A stretch of DNA of 64,000 nucleotides from Kangiella koreensis DSM 16069 (GTDB taxonomy: Bacteria; Pseudomonadota; Gammaproteobacteria; Enterobacterales; Kangiellaceae), in the NCBI RefSeq assembly GCF_000024085.1, contig NC_013166.1:558001-622000 (forward strand). The letters run 5' to 3'. The position numbers were made by a program, and so were the translations under genes. The notes beneath the pieces were generated by a model that worked only from the letters and a program-made list of their open reading frames with translations, had not been told where the DNA came from and ran no database searches. Each line of letters opens with the position of its first letter. Positions within the stretch are counted from its first letter, which is position 1. This document shows, one piece after another, positions 52,046 through 61,698 of the stretch.

Positions 52046-52132
52046 CTTTGAACAACTAATCAGGGCGGACAGTCTTCTATTCAATAAAAGGTGTGCCTGA
52101 GCGCACTGAACAAACAAAAATACGGTAATCAA

Positions 52133-53065
52133 ATGACAAAAGCATTATCCATTTCGAATTTAAGCAAAACCTATAAAAACGGTGTGCAGGCCTTGAAGGG
52201 GATTGACCTGGAAGTTGAGAAGGGTGATTTCTTTGCTTTGCTTGGGCCGAACGGTGCCGGTAAATCCACCACTATCGGTATTATCAGCTCGCTGATCAAT
52301 AAGACTGGCGGTAAGGTCGAAGTGTTTGGGCACGACATTGATAAAGACTTAACCAACGCTAAAAAAATGTTAGGTCTTGTTCCGCAGGAGTTTAACTTCA
52401 ATATTTTTGAAGGTGTCGAGCAAATTATCTGGCAGCAAGCCGGTTATTACGGCATTGGTCGTAAAGAAGCGAAAAAGCGCGCCCAGCCTTTGCTTGAACA
52501 ACTGGGTTTATGGGACAAGCGAAAAAGCCCGGCCAGAGAATTGTCGGGTGGTATGAAGCGCCGCTTGATGATTGCACGTGGTTTGATTCATGATCCTAAG
52601 CTGTTAATTCTTGATGAGCCAACTGCCGGCGTTGATATTGAGATTCGTCGCTCAATGTGGGACTTCATGCAGGACCTGAATGAAAAAGGCACGACCATTG
52701 TTTTGACTACTCACTATCTTGAAGAAGCAGAAAGTCTTTGCCGCAATATTGCGATTATTAATCATGGTGAGATCGTTGAAAACACCAATATGAAATCCCT
52801 GCTTGCTAAATTAGATATGGAAACTTTCGTATTGGACACCACAGGTTTACCAGAACAGTTGCCGCAAATTGATGGCTACGAAGTGCGCCGTCGCGACGAT
52901 ACGACCCTTGAAGTGGATGTACATAAAGGCGCTGGCGTGAATGGCGTTTTTTCAGCACTCAGCCAACAGGAAATTACCGTACTCAGTATGCGCAATAAAG
53001 CCAACCGCCTAGAGGAGTTGTTTGTGAGACTGACTGAAGATAAAGCGGGAGGGCAGCAGTCATGA
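52133..53065 (+). CDS. yadG: ABC transporter ATP-binding protein (YadG-like)
   Basis: ATPase subunit of an ABC-2-type exporter, 310 residues and nearly collinear with E. coli YadG. Walker A is GPNGAGKST, then [12 protein letters not shown], the signature [14 protein letters not shown], Walker [13 protein letters not shown] and the H-loop TTHYLEEAE. The C-terminus [11 protein letters not shown] is characteristic. ATG 52133 is preferred; the frame extends to 52091 without homology. Its stop overlaps the permease start by 4 bp. The substrate is unknown. Confidence 0.93.
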   Translation: MTKALSISNLSKTYKNGVQALKGIDLEVEKGDFFALLGPNGAGKSTTIGIISSLINKTGGKVEVFGHDIDKDLTNAKKMLGLVPQEFNFNIFEGVEQIIWQQAGYYGIGRKEAKKRAQPLLEQLGLWDKRKSPARELSGGMKRRLMIARGLIHDPKLLILDEPTAGVDIEIRRSMWDFMQDLNEKGTTIVLTTHYLEEAESLCRNIAIINHGEIVENTNMKSLLAKLDMETFVLDTTGLPEQLPQIDGYEVRRRDDTTLEVDVHKGAGVNGVFSALSQQEITVLSMRNKANRLEELFVRLTEDKAGGQQS

Positions 53066-53823
53066 ATTTAGTAGCCTTCCAAACCATTGTCACCAAAGAG
53101 ATTATCCGCTGGACTCGCATCTGGTCACAAACTTTGCTTCCACCAGCGATTACCATGACTCTTTATTTTGTCATTTTCGGAAACCTGATCGGCTCACGCG
53201 TCGGTGAAATGGGTGGTTTCGGTTATATGGAATATATTGTTCCTGGCCTGATTATGATGTCGGTCATTACCAGTTCATACGGCAACGTGGTGTCATCATT
53301 TTTTAGCGCTAAGTATCAGCGTTCGATCGAAGAGATGATGGTCTCGCCTGTATCTAATTGGGTGATTCTGTATGGCTTTGTCGGCGGCGGTGTTTTACGC
53401 GGTTTATTGACCGGTCTTATCGTCACCATCATTGCTTCATTCTTTGTGGAGTTAAAAGTCTATAATGCTTTTGTAGTCGTCAGCGTGGTCTTTTTGACTT
53501 CGGTCTTGTTCGCGATTGGTGGTTTTCTTAATGCACTATTTGCACGTAAGTTTGATGACGTTGCCATTGTTCCGACCTTTATTCTGACGCCATTAACTTA
53601 TCTGGGTGGTGTATTTTACTCAATCAGTTTGTTGCCGGAGTTCTGGCAGGGCGTATCGAAAGCTAACCCGATAATTTATATGGTCAATGCTTTCCGTTAT
53701 GGTTTCCTGGGCGCCTCGGATATTGATATCACCGTAGCCTTCGTTCTCATCCTGGCATTCATTGTCGCGCTGACCAGCCTATCGATCTATCTGCTGAATC
53801 GAGGTACTGGACTTCGTGCCTAA
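53062..53823 (+). CDS. yadH: ABC-2 type permease (YadH-like)
   Basis: A 253-residue permease with six membrane segments of the ABC-2 family, matching E. coli YadH. It starts with an amphipathic helix (FQTIVTKEIIRWTRIWSQT). Landmarks are GFGYMEYIVPGLIMMSVI, SSFFSAKYQRSIEEMMVSP and TPLTYLGGVFYSISLLPEFW. It pairs with the ATPase gene through a 4-bp overlap and overlaps the next gene by 8 bp. Confidence 0.93.
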   Translation: MNLVAFQTIVTKEIIRWTRIWSQTLLPPAITMTLYFVIFGNLIGSRVGEMGGFGYMEYIVPGLIMMSVITSSYGNVVSSFFSAKYQRSIEEMMVSPVSNWVILYGFVGGGVLRGLLTGLIVTIIASFFVELKVYNAFVVVSVVFLTSVLFAIGGFLNALFARKFDDVAIVPTFILTPLTYLGGVFYSISLLPEFWQGVSKANPIIYMVNAFRYGFLGASDIDITVAFVLILAFIVALTSLSIYLLNRGTGLRA

Positions 53824-54409
53824 GTCGGAAGCCAATCAAGTCATTCCCATTTTCCCGCTGCAGCGGGTCGTTTTTCCGGACAGCGTGCTCAGATTACAAA
53901 TATTTGAGCAACGCTATCTGGACATGATTGCCAAGCAACTATCGCAACAACAAGGCTTCGGCGTTACCTTGATAAAAAAAGGCAACGAAGCAGGCATTCC
54001 TGCAACCCCCTTTGAATTTGGTACCTATGTCGAAATCGTCGACTTCGACCAGAAAGATAACGGCTTATTGCTCATCACCTGCGTTGGCCAAAAGCGATTT
54101 CGTATCAATAGCCAAACCGTGATGCCCGACAAACTCATCACCGCCAACGTCTCCTGGCTAGACCCGTTAAAGCAACGGGCAATGACAGACGATCAATCAG
54201 AGCTACTTCATTTGCTCAGCGATCTATCCAAGCATCCGCAAGTGGATATTCTGGATGTGCCTGAGCGCTGGACCGAACTTGGCTTTGTTTTAGAGCGATT
54301 AACTGAATACATGCCCATTACCGAAAAACAAAAACAGGCGGTATTAGAGGAATCTGATCTGGATACCCGTATCGCAATGCTGTACCAGATGTTGGGTTGG
54401 TTATCTTAA
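53816..54409 (+). CDS. Lon substrate-binding (LAN)-domain protein
   Basis: A 197-residue protein consisting of the N-terminal domain of Lon protease alone (PUA-like/LON domain). It opens IPIFPLQRVVFPDSVLRLQI with FEQRYLDMI, then FGTYVEIVDFD and LLITCVGQKRFRI, and ends in a helical part. No AAA or protease domain is present. The start is GTG 53816, overlapping yadH by 8 bp. The role of stand-alone LON-domain proteins is unknown. Confidence 0.9.
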   Translation: MPKSEANQVIPIFPLQRVVFPDSVLRLQIFEQRYLDMIAKQLSQQQGFGVTLIKKGNEAGIPATPFEFGTYVEIVDFDQKDNGLLLITCVGQKRFRINSQTVMPDKLITANVSWLDPLKQRAMTDDQSELLHLLSDLSKHPQVDILDVPERWTELGFVLERLTEYMPITEKQKQAVLEESDLDTRIAMLYQMLGWLS

Positions 54410-54477
54410 TATTGTCAAATTTCTAATATTCTGAGAGAATCCCAAGGTTTTTTATAACTAATAAACCGAGGGAACTT

Positions 54478-55026
54478 ATGAAGACAATAAGAAATTTACT
54501 ACTTATCTCAATGATAATTACGCTAAGCGCTTGTGCTACAAGGTTAACAAAACCAGAGGGCCCAGCAGAGGCACCTGAAACTGCATTTAGAGCCTACGAA
54601 AGAGTTATTCTAACTCCAATCACTATTGCTCCAGACTTTGCTGAACATAGCTCAAACCAATCAGCGAGAGATAAAATGGATAATTATTTGAAGCAATTAA
54701 TGTCGTCTACATTTAAAGACGTAGAGTTTGAAATGGTGGATGATGCTTCTCAAGTTGTGCCAAATGGAAAAAGAACATTGGTTATCCAGCCGCACATAAA
54801 AGAAATCAAGTTCGTTAATACAGCAGCCAGAATTTTTGCTGGAGCAATGGCTGGTGGGTCGGCGGTTTTAATGGAAGTATCCATGAATGACATTAATGCT
54901 AGTAAGTCGATTGGCAATCCTGAGTTTTATGCTGATGCCAGTGCTTGGGCTGGTTGGGGTGCTGACAATCAGGTGCTCAATAAAGTGATTGAAGATATTA
55001 ACTTTTACTTTAGAACCAATTATTAA
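54478..55026 (+). CDS. Hypothetical lipoprotein
   Basis: A 182-residue lipoprotein with lipobox ITLSAC (Cys about residue 19). The mature part has an early aromatic helix (AFRAYERVILTPITIAPDF), a central VIQPHIKEIKF strand, and a Gly/Ala-rich segment (ARIFAGAMAGGSAVLMEVSM) typical of DUF3313/DUF4410-type lipoproteins. The exact family is not certain. The region is AT-rich compared with yadGH. A terminator follows. Confidence 0.75.
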   Translation: MKTIRNLLLISMIITLSACATRLTKPEGPAEAPETAFRAYERVILTPITIAPDFAEHSSNQSARDKMDNYLKQLMSSTFKDVEFEMVDDASQVVPNGKRTLVIQPHIKEIKFVNTAARIFAGAMAGGSAVLMEVSMNDINASKSIGNPEFYADASAWAGWGADNQVLNKVIEDINFYFRTNY

Positions 55027-55042
55027 TAAGTACACAAGGAAG

Positions 55043-55071
55043 AGCCTGCATTATTATGCAGGCTTTTTTTT
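55043..55071 (+). terminator. Rho-independent terminator after the lipoprotein gene
   Basis: AGCCTGCA, loop TTATTA, TGCAGGCT, then seven T residues, starting 17 bp after the stop. Confidence 0.92.
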
Positions 55072-55075
55072 CTTG

Positions 55076-55270
55076 ATGATTGGGACAAACATAAAACAAT
55101 ATAAGAAACCGTCAAAATCTTTTACAAAAAATGCTTTAACGATAAAAAAAACGGATCGACCAGTTAACATTTCTCAACTAAATCAAATAGATAAAAATTT
55201 TGGCACGGTTTATGCTTATTACATAGATGAACACAGCAATTGTGTTTTATCCCCAGCTAAATTCTATTGA
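55076..55270 (+). CDS. Possible 64-residue protein between two terminators
   Basis: An AT-rich frame from ATG 55076 to TGA 55270 encodes a basic product (TNIKQYKKPSKSFTKNAL) ending AYYIDEHSNCVLSPAKFY. It is isolated between terminators at 55043-55071 and 55327-55354, which hints at a real transcription unit. No Shine-Dalgarno sequence precedes the ATG and no homologue is recalled. It may be a pseudogene fragment. Confidence 0.3.
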   Translation: MIGTNIKQYKKPSKSFTKNALTIKKTDRPVNISQLNQIDKNFGTVYAYYIDEHSNCVLSPAKFY

Positions 55271-55326
55271 GACTAGCATTCCGCTAGAAGCTGAATAGAA
55301 AGCAGCTTATCAATGCGCAAGCCATT

Positions 55327-55354
55327 AGCCCACCTCACGGTGGGCTCTTTTTTT
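55327..55354 (+). terminator. Rho-independent terminator
   Basis: AGCCCACC, loop TCAC, GGTGGGCT, then CTTTTTTT. It would end any plus-strand transcript covering 55076-55270. Confidence 0.85.
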
Positions 55355-55695
55355 GTCTGAAAGAAATCTTCTGATGCTGGAAAATCATTGTGATATTCAT
55401 CTCGGTGGGCCAAGGTCAGGTCTAAAGGCGTCACCATCTATTGTACGGACAACTCATGAGTTGTCCCTACGCACAGGTTGTAACACATGCACTGTTCTTA
55501 CCAATTATATCTGTCATCCGAGGTCACAGCCGCGGGATGACAGTACTTGAAGAAAGTGCACACCACAAAAGCATGTCATTCTGAATTGAATTCAGACGAC
55601 CGGAGGAAGTACCTTTAGGTGATCTGCCTTTGATCTTTTGGGCAGGCACATGGGCACTGCTTCTACCAAGGGCTAATAAAGCTCCAACAAAAACA
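55355..55695. other. Gene-free region with palindromic repeats
   Basis: No gene is seen. Palindromes include GGACAACTCATGAGTTGTCC (about 55446-55465), CTGTCATCC ... GGATGACAG (55511-55519 and 55535-55543) and TTCTGAATTGAATTCAGA (about 55582). These are intergenic repeat types found elsewhere in the window. Confidence 0.55.
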
Positions 55696-55732
55696 AAAAA
55701 AAGCCGCTCACGGGTAAGTGAGCGGCTTTGGT
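55696..55732 (-). terminator. Rho-independent terminator of the periplasmic coiled-coil gene
   Basis: GCCGCTCAC, loop GGGTAA, GTGAGCGGC. The T-run is on the minus strand, so it terminates the gene at 55759-56289. Confidence 0.9.
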
Positions 55733-55758
55733 TTCTATCTAAAATAACCGCCAGGTTA

Positions 55759-56289
55759 TTACTGAACGCCACCACGCATGCTATTCAATTCCTGAATCCA
55801 TGTTTGAACTTTAGGTTCTTTTTCTGTCATCGCAGCGATTAAGCTTGATTGGTAGTCCTGCTGTTTTTTCTGTAATTCGGGATCATTCATGATCGCTGTG
55901 CGCGCTTGAATGAACTCTTTCTGGTATTGAGCTAACTGTTGTTGCATCTTCTTGGCTTCTTCTGAAGCTGGGTCAGTTTTTTGTAACTTCTGCTGAAGCG
56001 CAACAAACTTCTCTTCCTTTTCTTTAGGGAAGCCTGCTTCTGCGGCTGCATCGTTAAAGCTTGCCTGAAGTGCTTCTTGTTGTTGTTTAAGCTCTGAGTT
56101 TTCTTCAATAACCTGTTTTTGAACATTAGCTAGCTTGGTCTGTATCTCCATGACCTTTTGTTGTGACTGGACCTGTGCAGGCTGTGGGGTCGCTGGTGTT
56201 TGATTAGCAGGCGGCTGGTTCGCTTGAACCGATGCGACAGCAAATAGGGTAGCTAATGGCAGTACCAAAAGTTTTGTTTTAATACTCAT
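55759..56289 (-). CDS. Periplasmic coiled-coil protein
   Basis: A 176-residue exported protein: signal peptide (MSIKTKLLVLPLATLFAVAS, cleavage near VQA), a Pro/Gln-rich linker (NQPPANQTPATPQPAQ) and a long charged coiled coil (about 45-150) similar in style to periplasmic Skp/DUF4168-like helical proteins. ATG 56289 follows GAGGAG on the minus strand; a GTG four codons upstream overlaps that ribosome-binding site. No specific function is assigned. Confidence 0.8.
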   Translation of the reverse strand: MSIKTKLLVLPLATLFAVASVQANQPPANQTPATPQPAQVQSQQKVMEIQTKLANVQKQVIEENSELKQQQEALQASFNDAAAEAGFPKEKEEKFVALQQKLQKTDPASEEAKKMQQQLAQYQKEFIQARTAIMNDPELQKKQQDYQSSLIAAMTEKEPKVQTWIQELNSMRGGVQ

Positions 56290-56504
56290 AAATCTCCTCA
56301 CGGTGTTAAAAATAATAATTAAAGCTTAATATTTTGGGCAAAACGCGCCCTCATCTTGTCCGACAGGTATGAGTTTAAGAGTTCAAACTTTCTTAAAAAA
56401 ATGAGGGGCAGAACGAGCTTATTGATTAGGCTGAAAGCAACGCCTTTGCTATAGGCTACGCATGATGGGCGTTATAGAAGAGTATGCGTATATAGAATGA
56501 GGTA

Positions 56505-56536
56505 TAAAAAAACCGGCAAGATTGCCGGTTTTTTAA
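56505..56536. terminator. Rho-independent terminator downstream of fabV
   Basis: AAAAAAACCGGCAAGATTGCCGGTTTTTT: the AACCGGCAA/TTGCCGGTT stem has A and T runs on both sides, and serves fabV on the minus strand. Confidence 0.9.
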
Positions 56537-56559
56537 ACAGTAGAATTATAAAGGTCGTG

Positions 56560-57741
56560 TTAGATGCGAGGATCAACATCCGCATCATAATCTACGCCAT
56601 CCACTTCAAACCCAAACAGTTTGAAGAATTCATGCTGATAGCCTTTATAGTCTGAAATCTCATCAATATTTTCAGTGTTGGCAATCTGCCATAACTCTTC
56701 AACTTTTTGCTGAATCGAATCATCCAGTTCTTTTAAGTCCAAACGATAGCGACGTGTATCATCATAAATCGCATCATCACCATACATCTGGTCCATGATT
56801 AAGCCTTTAATCTGATGAATCGGATCTTCGTGAACACCATTTTCCTTCATCACTTTATAGAGCAATGAAATGTATAAAGGCATCACAGGAATAGCAGAAC
56901 TCGCTTGAGTGACAACCGCTTTTAGAACTGAAACATTCGCTGTGCCGTTGTATTTTTCTTGCAGTTTGCTGTGGATTGCATGAGACGCACGATCAAGATC
57001 TTCTTTGGCTTTACCAATAGTGGCATGACCATAGATAGGCCAGGTCAATTTCTTACCGATGTAAGTGTAAGCAACCGTCTTAACGCCATCGGCTAAAACG
57101 CCGGCTTCATCAAGAGCCTTCATCCATAGTTCCCAATCTTCGCCGCCCATCACTTTGATGGTGTTCTGAATATCATCTTCGGTGGCAGGGTCAATGCTGA
57201 TGTCGTGAACAATACCTTTATCTGTGTTCAAGGTTTTTTCAGTAACCGCTTCGCCGATAGGCTTTAATACTGATTTATAGACCTCGCCCGTTTCTGGGTC
57301 CTGGCGACGAGGAGAAGCCAACGAGTAAACCACCATATCGATTTTACCCATTTCTTCTTTGATGATTTTGATGGCGTCTTCTTTGGCTTGATTCGAGAAA
57401 GCATCACCATTGATACTTTTGTTCCATAAGCCAGCCTTGTCGGCGGCGATTTCAAAACCACGATTGTTATACCAGCCTGCAGTACCTGTCTTAGACTCAG
57501 TAGGTTCTTTTTCGAAGAACAAACCTAAGGTTTTCGCGCCATAACCAAAGGCCGACACGATACGTGAAGCAAGGCCGTAACCCGTTGAAGAACCAATGAC
57601 TAAAACGTTTTTCGGGCCAGTATCAGTATTGGCTGGCATATTATTCTTAACGTATTCAATTTGTTCATTAACATGGGCAACGCAGCCATACGGGTGTGCT
57701 GTGGTACAAACGAAACCACGAACTTTAGGCTTAATAACCAT
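56560..57741 (-). CDS. fabV: Enoyl-ACP reductase FabV
   Basis: NADH-dependent trans-2-enoyl-ACP/CoA reductase of fatty acid synthesis. The 393 residues match FabV (about 398). It begins MVIKPKVRGFVCTTAHPYGC; the dinucleotide site is VIGSSTGYGLASRI, and the catalytic Tyr-x8-Lys is YGHATIGKAK in WPIYGHATIGKAKED. ATG 57741 is preferred; the frame runs to 57840 without homology. FabV enzymes are naturally insensitive to triclosan. A terminator follows. Confidence 0.96.
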   Translation of the reverse strand: MVIKPKVRGFVCTTAHPYGCVAHVNEQIEYVKNNMPANTDTGPKNVLVIGSSTGYGLASRIVSAFGYGAKTLGLFFEKEPTESKTGTAGWYNNRGFEIAADKAGLWNKSINGDAFSNQAKEDAIKIIKEEMGKIDMVVYSLASPRRQDPETGEVYKSVLKPIGEAVTEKTLNTDKGIVHDISIDPATEDDIQNTIKVMGGEDWELWMKALDEAGVLADGVKTVAYTYIGKKLTWPIYGHATIGKAKEDLDRASHAIHSKLQEKYNGTANVSVLKAVVTQASSAIPVMPLYISLLYKVMKENGVHEDPIHQIKGLIMDQMYGDDAIYDDTRRYRLDLKELDDSIQQKVEELWQIANTENIDEISDYKGYQHEFFKLFGFEVDGVDYDADVDPRI

Positions 57742-57915
57742 AAAAACTAATCTCCGGACAAAAATATGGCGGTATTGTACCGTTTTTTGCGGCCAAAGAG
57801 GTACTACCAAAGCGAACGGGATTTGCTTAATATAAGACAAAGTTCAAATCTATGCTATTCTTCGATAACTCATTGAATTCATGACTAAAAAATTATAAAT
57901 AATTGGGGTTTCACA

Positions 57916-59715
57916 ATGACAGATGGAAGACAAACGATAAAAAAGGGCGCCAATAAAGCTGGCGCAGGCTGTTTGACCGCTTTTGGGGCGATATTTTTCT
58001 TTGCTGGGGTGGGTATCTTCCTATGGGGCCTGGTCTCTATTTATGACGCTTATGAAGCCCGCGGTTGGCAACCAGTCGAAGCAACCATAACCCATGTTGA
58101 ACAGGTCATCTCTCGTGGCGACGACAGTACCACTTATGGCGTCAACGGCAGCTTCCAATATCAATATCAAGGGCAGTCCTACACGTCGAGCCAACTCAAT
58201 TTCTACACTGGCACCGATAATATAGGCAGTTATCAACAAGACTTTTATTACAAACTGTCTAGAGTCAAAGATAATCAAAAAACCATAACTGCCTATGTTA
58301 ACCCCGATAACCCCAATGAAGCGGTCATCGACAAGTCTATCCGCTGGGGCATGCTGGGATTCCAGTCGATATTCCTGATCGTCTTTGGCGGAGTAGGGCT
58401 TGGCATTATGCTGTTCGGGCGATTCGCTAAAAAGAAAGCGGTAAAAGAACAGGAATTACAACAGCTATTCCCAGACGAACCCTGGAACTGGAAAGATGAA
58501 TGGCAAACCAATCGATTCAAAGCTAATACAGGAACCGGCTTTAAAGTATTACTGGGCTTCGCTATCTTTTGGAATCTGATTGCCATACCCGCTTCGGTCA
58601 TGGCTATGATTGAATTCTTTAAAACTTTCGATTACCCAATCCTGTTTGTTCTATTATTCCCGTTGGTGGGCATTGGTTTGATGATTGGAGCCTATGTCGC
58701 TTTCATGCGCCATAAAAAATATGGTCAGAGCGAACTGATTTTACAGCAAACGCCAATCGCTATTGGCGGAATTAACCGCGGTACCATCGAAGTACCTAAC
58801 GATAGAACCAATGACCAAACTTTTGGTAAGCCGTTAGAGGCAGTCATAACCCTCACTTGCCAGCGAAAAACCACGACCGGCAGCGGAAAAAATCGTAGCA
58901 CTAAAACATCCATTATCTGGCAGGATGACCGACGTGTTCGCTCCACTATAAAAGGGCATAATACTTCAAGCTATGCATTTGAATTTAAGGTTCCGGAAGG
59001 GCTTCCTCAATCCGATGAATCTAATCAGAATAACCGAGTAGAATGGGTGCTAGAGATCGAAAGGAAGCAGCCTGGAATCGATTTAAAATTACAATTTATG
59101 GTTCCTGGATATGTGGTAGCACATCGCGTTGCGCTTGAAGCAGCCGAAACGGATCTTTTCGCTGCAGACTTTAATAACTCAAACGAAGAAAGCTCTGGTG
59201 GTCAAAGTCATTTAGGCAGCTGGAAAAACTTAGGCCTCGAAGACTCAGTGACCTCGCAAGGCAATCGCTACTACTTCTCAGCGTTTCGTAATCTGAGCTT
59301 TGCCATCAGCATGATAGTCTTCGGTTTGATTTTCGCCTCAATCGGTATTGGCGTTAATGTATACGGTGATGCCCCGATTATTTTCTTAATCGCCTTTGGT
59401 GGTTTTGGCATTTTATTTTTGATGCTGGGTTTAAGACAATTAACCTATAAAAGTGAAGTGACTGTAAGAGGTGGGCAATTGCAAGTTGCGTCAGGTCATT
59501 TATTAATGTCTGCACCCAAAATCATTCAACGAAGTGAGATCGAAAGTATCACAGCAAACAGCAACATGAGCGTTGGCAATAAGCAGGTCTTTCACGTTAG
59601 TGCAAAGCTAACCGATGGCAGCAAAGTCGTGTTGGCCAAAAATTTGTTAATGCGTAGCGATGTGGAATCTTTTATCGAAAAAATTAAAAATGAGATAGGG
59701 ATAAGGGAAAGTTGA
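57916..59715 (+). CDS. DUF3592-domain membrane protein
   Basis: A 599-residue membrane protein. After a first membrane segment (about 18-42) comes a DUF3592 domain (about 50-135: ARGWQPVEATITHVEQV, YQYQGQSYTSSQLNFY, YVNPDNPNEAVI). Further membrane segments lie near 145-165, 210-235, 240-265, 455-480 and 485-505. A soluble beta-rich region (about 285-400) and a C-terminal PH-like part (about 515-595) complete it. The function is unknown; the family is common in bacteria. Confidence 0.82.
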   Translation: MTDGRQTIKKGANKAGAGCLTAFGAIFFFAGVGIFLWGLVSIYDAYEARGWQPVEATITHVEQVISRGDDSTTYGVNGSFQYQYQGQSYTSSQLNFYTGTDNIGSYQQDFYYKLSRVKDNQKTITAYVNPDNPNEAVIDKSIRWGMLGFQSIFLIVFGGVGLGIMLFGRFAKKKAVKEQELQQLFPDEPWNWKDEWQTNRFKANTGTGFKVLLGFAIFWNLIAIPASVMAMIEFFKTFDYPILFVLLFPLVGIGLMIGAYVAFMRHKKYGQSELILQQTPIAIGGINRGTIEVPNDRTNDQTFGKPLEAVITLTCQRKTTTGSGKNRSTKTSIIWQDDRRVRSTIKGHNTSSYAFEFKVPEGLPQSDESNQNNRVEWVLEIERKQPGIDLKLQFMVPGYVVAHRVALEAAETDLFAADFNNSNEESSGGQSHLGSWKNLGLEDSVTSQGNRYYFSAFRNLSFAISMIVFGLIFASIGIGVNVYGDAPIIFLIAFGGFGILFLMLGLRQLTYKSEVTVRGGQLQVASGHLLMSAPKIIQRSEIESITANSNMSVGNKQVFHVSAKLTDGSKVVLAKNLLMRSDVESFIEKIKNEIGIRES

Positions 59716-59725
59716 ATAGAAAGTC

Positions 59726-59765
59726 TGGTTTGTGTGGGCGATGCATAAATCGCGCGCACAAACCA
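59726..59765. terminator. Hairpin between convergent genes
   Basis: TGGTTTGTG (59726-59734) pairs with CACAAACCA (59757-59765), with a further CGAT/ATCG inside. It lies between the convergent DUF3592 and LTA-synthase-like genes. No strong T-run is present. Confidence 0.55.
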
Positions 59766-59778
59766 ACAAATCCCCTCA

Positions 59779-61698
59779 TCAATTCAAACGATACTTCTGT
59801 TTATCATAAGCCCAGCTGGCAAATTGTGCGTAGGCCAGTGCCAGCAACTCTTGCTCAGTGTCATGAGCCGACTCTTTGCCAAAATGTCCTTCAAAGTATG
59901 GGTAAGTTATTGGTTGTTGATTAGGGCGCAGAATGACCACCTCCTGCCCATCCCAATACGCCTGATTGTCGCCATACTGCATAATTGCTCGACCCTGATA
60001 GTCTGCAGGGATTTGAGTTAAATCATGTCCCAGCATTGGTACTTGATGATCAATACCCAATAGCGAAAGCAAAGTAGGCGCCAGATCAATTTGACTGACC
60101 AAGGTCTTATCGACCTTTGGTTTAATGTCGGGGCTAATAATAAAACCAGGAATATGGAAATGCTCGATCGGGACCAAGGTATCACCCCATACTCTGGCAT
60201 CATGATCAGCAACCACCATAACCACAGAGTTTTTCATCATGCCTTTCGCTTCGAGTTCATTCAGAAACTTACCCAGCGCATAATCGGCATACTTGACTGA
60301 GTTGTTGACGGTTTGTTTAGGCTCTTCATAAAGCTCAATTTTACCGTCCGGAAATTCAAACGGTGTGTGGTTAGTTGATGTAAAAATCAAACTGAATTTA
60401 GACTGCTCCGGATTCTTCTCGAGATAGACCAATGCCTGATTGAATAGGTCTTCATCACTCACGCCCCAGTTTCCAACAAAGGATGGGTTGGCATAATTAT
60501 TTTGGTCAATGGTTAAGTCAAAACCGTTATTCAAGAAAAAGCCCTTCATATTATCGAAGTGACTTTCGCCGCCATAAATGAAACTACTTTCGTAACCGTA
60601 ACTTGAAAGAAGGCCGGCGAGACTAAAAAAATTGCCCTGCGCTTTGGGAAGTTTCAAAACAGGACGAGCAGGCGAAGGCAAAAAGCCGGTTGTGATGGCT
60701 TCTAAACCACGCGCCGAACGAGTGCCGGTGGCGTAGAGGTTTTCGAAGAACCAGCTTTTGTCGCGCCATTGATCGATGCTGGGTGTTAAAGACTTACCGC
60801 CCAACGCACCGACAAATTGTGCGCCAAGACTTTCTTCGACCACAATAATCAGGTTGCGGTTTTGGAAGGGTTGGCTTGGCGTTAGTTGATGCAAACTTGG
60901 CATATCGGATGTTACCAGTTGCCCAAGTTCGGACACGTCACGCTGAATAATATCAAGCATGGTTGCTTCTGGAATTTCACCGTAAAGCTTAGCCGCAGAA
61001 GACTCATTGCCCATTTGATACAAGGCATACATGACACTGTAGGTTGAGTTCAGCGGCAAGGTATTAAGCATTCGGTCATTGGAAAAAGCTACCATTGCCG
61101 GATTGATGGGGCGGTGCTGTACTCCTGAGCGTGCGCCCAGCAACAGCAATACCAGCAATGGCAGAATCAATAAAGAGCTGGCTGGGCTGAAAACAGCAAT
61201 CTCACCGCTATGGCGTTTTAGCCATTGACGAGTGAGCCAGCCAGTTGCGACTAACAGAAGCGTACCAATGACTAGCTCAAACAGATAGCCATTGAACAGC
61301 ATCCCAAACACTTCATTAGGACTGCTGAGATATTCGAAGAATAAACGATTGGGGCGAGAGTCATACTCCATGATAAAGGTCGGCGTAGAGAGCTCCAGCA
61401 AAATAAGAACCAGCAATAACACCCAGCAATAGACTTTTATAGCCCGCGAAAGCCAGTGCCCCTTGAATGGAGTCAGAGCATGGATAGCTAACCCCAATAG
61501 CGGCAGGAATAGCAGCTGAGATAGCGTTGCCAGGTCAATTCGTAAACCGCCGACAAGAATGGCCTGAACATCCGTAAAACCGTCAATGCGTGGCCATTGC
61601 CATAGCACGATAGCCAAACGAGAAAGCGTCAATAGGATTAGAGCAAGCAAAAAGAACTGCCCTAAAAAGCCAAGTTGTTTACGAATAAATAGCGTCAT
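59779..61698 (-). CDS. LTA synthase-like phosphoglycerol transferase / sulfatase-family protein
   Basis: A 639-residue inner-membrane protein with about five N-terminal membrane segments (to about 210) and a large periplasmic alkaline-phosphatase-fold domain. Metal and nucleophile motifs are NLIIVVEESLGAQF (metal Glu), LYATGTRSARG (catalytic Thr), FIYGGESHFDNMKGFF, FTSTNHTPFEFP and VMVVADHDARVW. In Gram-negatives such proteins modify envelope polymers such as periplasmic glucans or LPS. ATG 61698 follows AGGTTT; the frame continues to 61761. Confidence 0.9.
   Translation of the reverse strand: MTLFIRKQLGFLGQFFLLALILLTLSRLAIVLWQWPRIDGFTDVQAILVGGLRIDLATLSQLLFLPLLGLAIHALTPFKGHWLSRAIKVYCWVLLLVLILLELSTPTFIMEYDSRPNRLFFEYLSSPNEVFGMLFNGYLFELVIGTLLLVATGWLTRQWLKRHSGEIAVFSPASSLLILPLLVLLLLGARSGVQHRPINPAMVAFSNDRMLNTLPLNSTYSVMYALYQMGNESSAAKLYGEIPEATMLDIIQRDVSELGQLVTSDMPSLHQLTPSQPFQNRNLIIVVEESLGAQFVGALGGKSLTPSIDQWRDKSWFFENLYATGTRSARGLEAITTGFLPSPARPVLKLPKAQGNFFSLAGLLSSYGYESSFIYGGESHFDNMKGFFLNNGFDLTIDQNNYANPSFVGNWGVSDEDLFNQALVYLEKNPEQSKFSLIFTSTNHTPFEFPDGKIELYEEPKQTVNNSVKYADYALGKFLNELEAKGMMKNSVVMVVADHDARVWGDTLVPIEHFHIPGFIISPDIKPKVDKTLVSQIDLAPTLLSLLGIDHQVPMLGHDLTQIPADYQGRAIMQYGDNQAYWDGQEVVILRPNQQPITYPYFEGHFGKESAHDTEQELLALAYAQFASWAYDKQKYRLN

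Noticed and set aside
55353..55550. 65-residue plus-strand frame after the terminator at 55327
   Set aside because: It starts in the terminator T-run and covers palindromic repeats.
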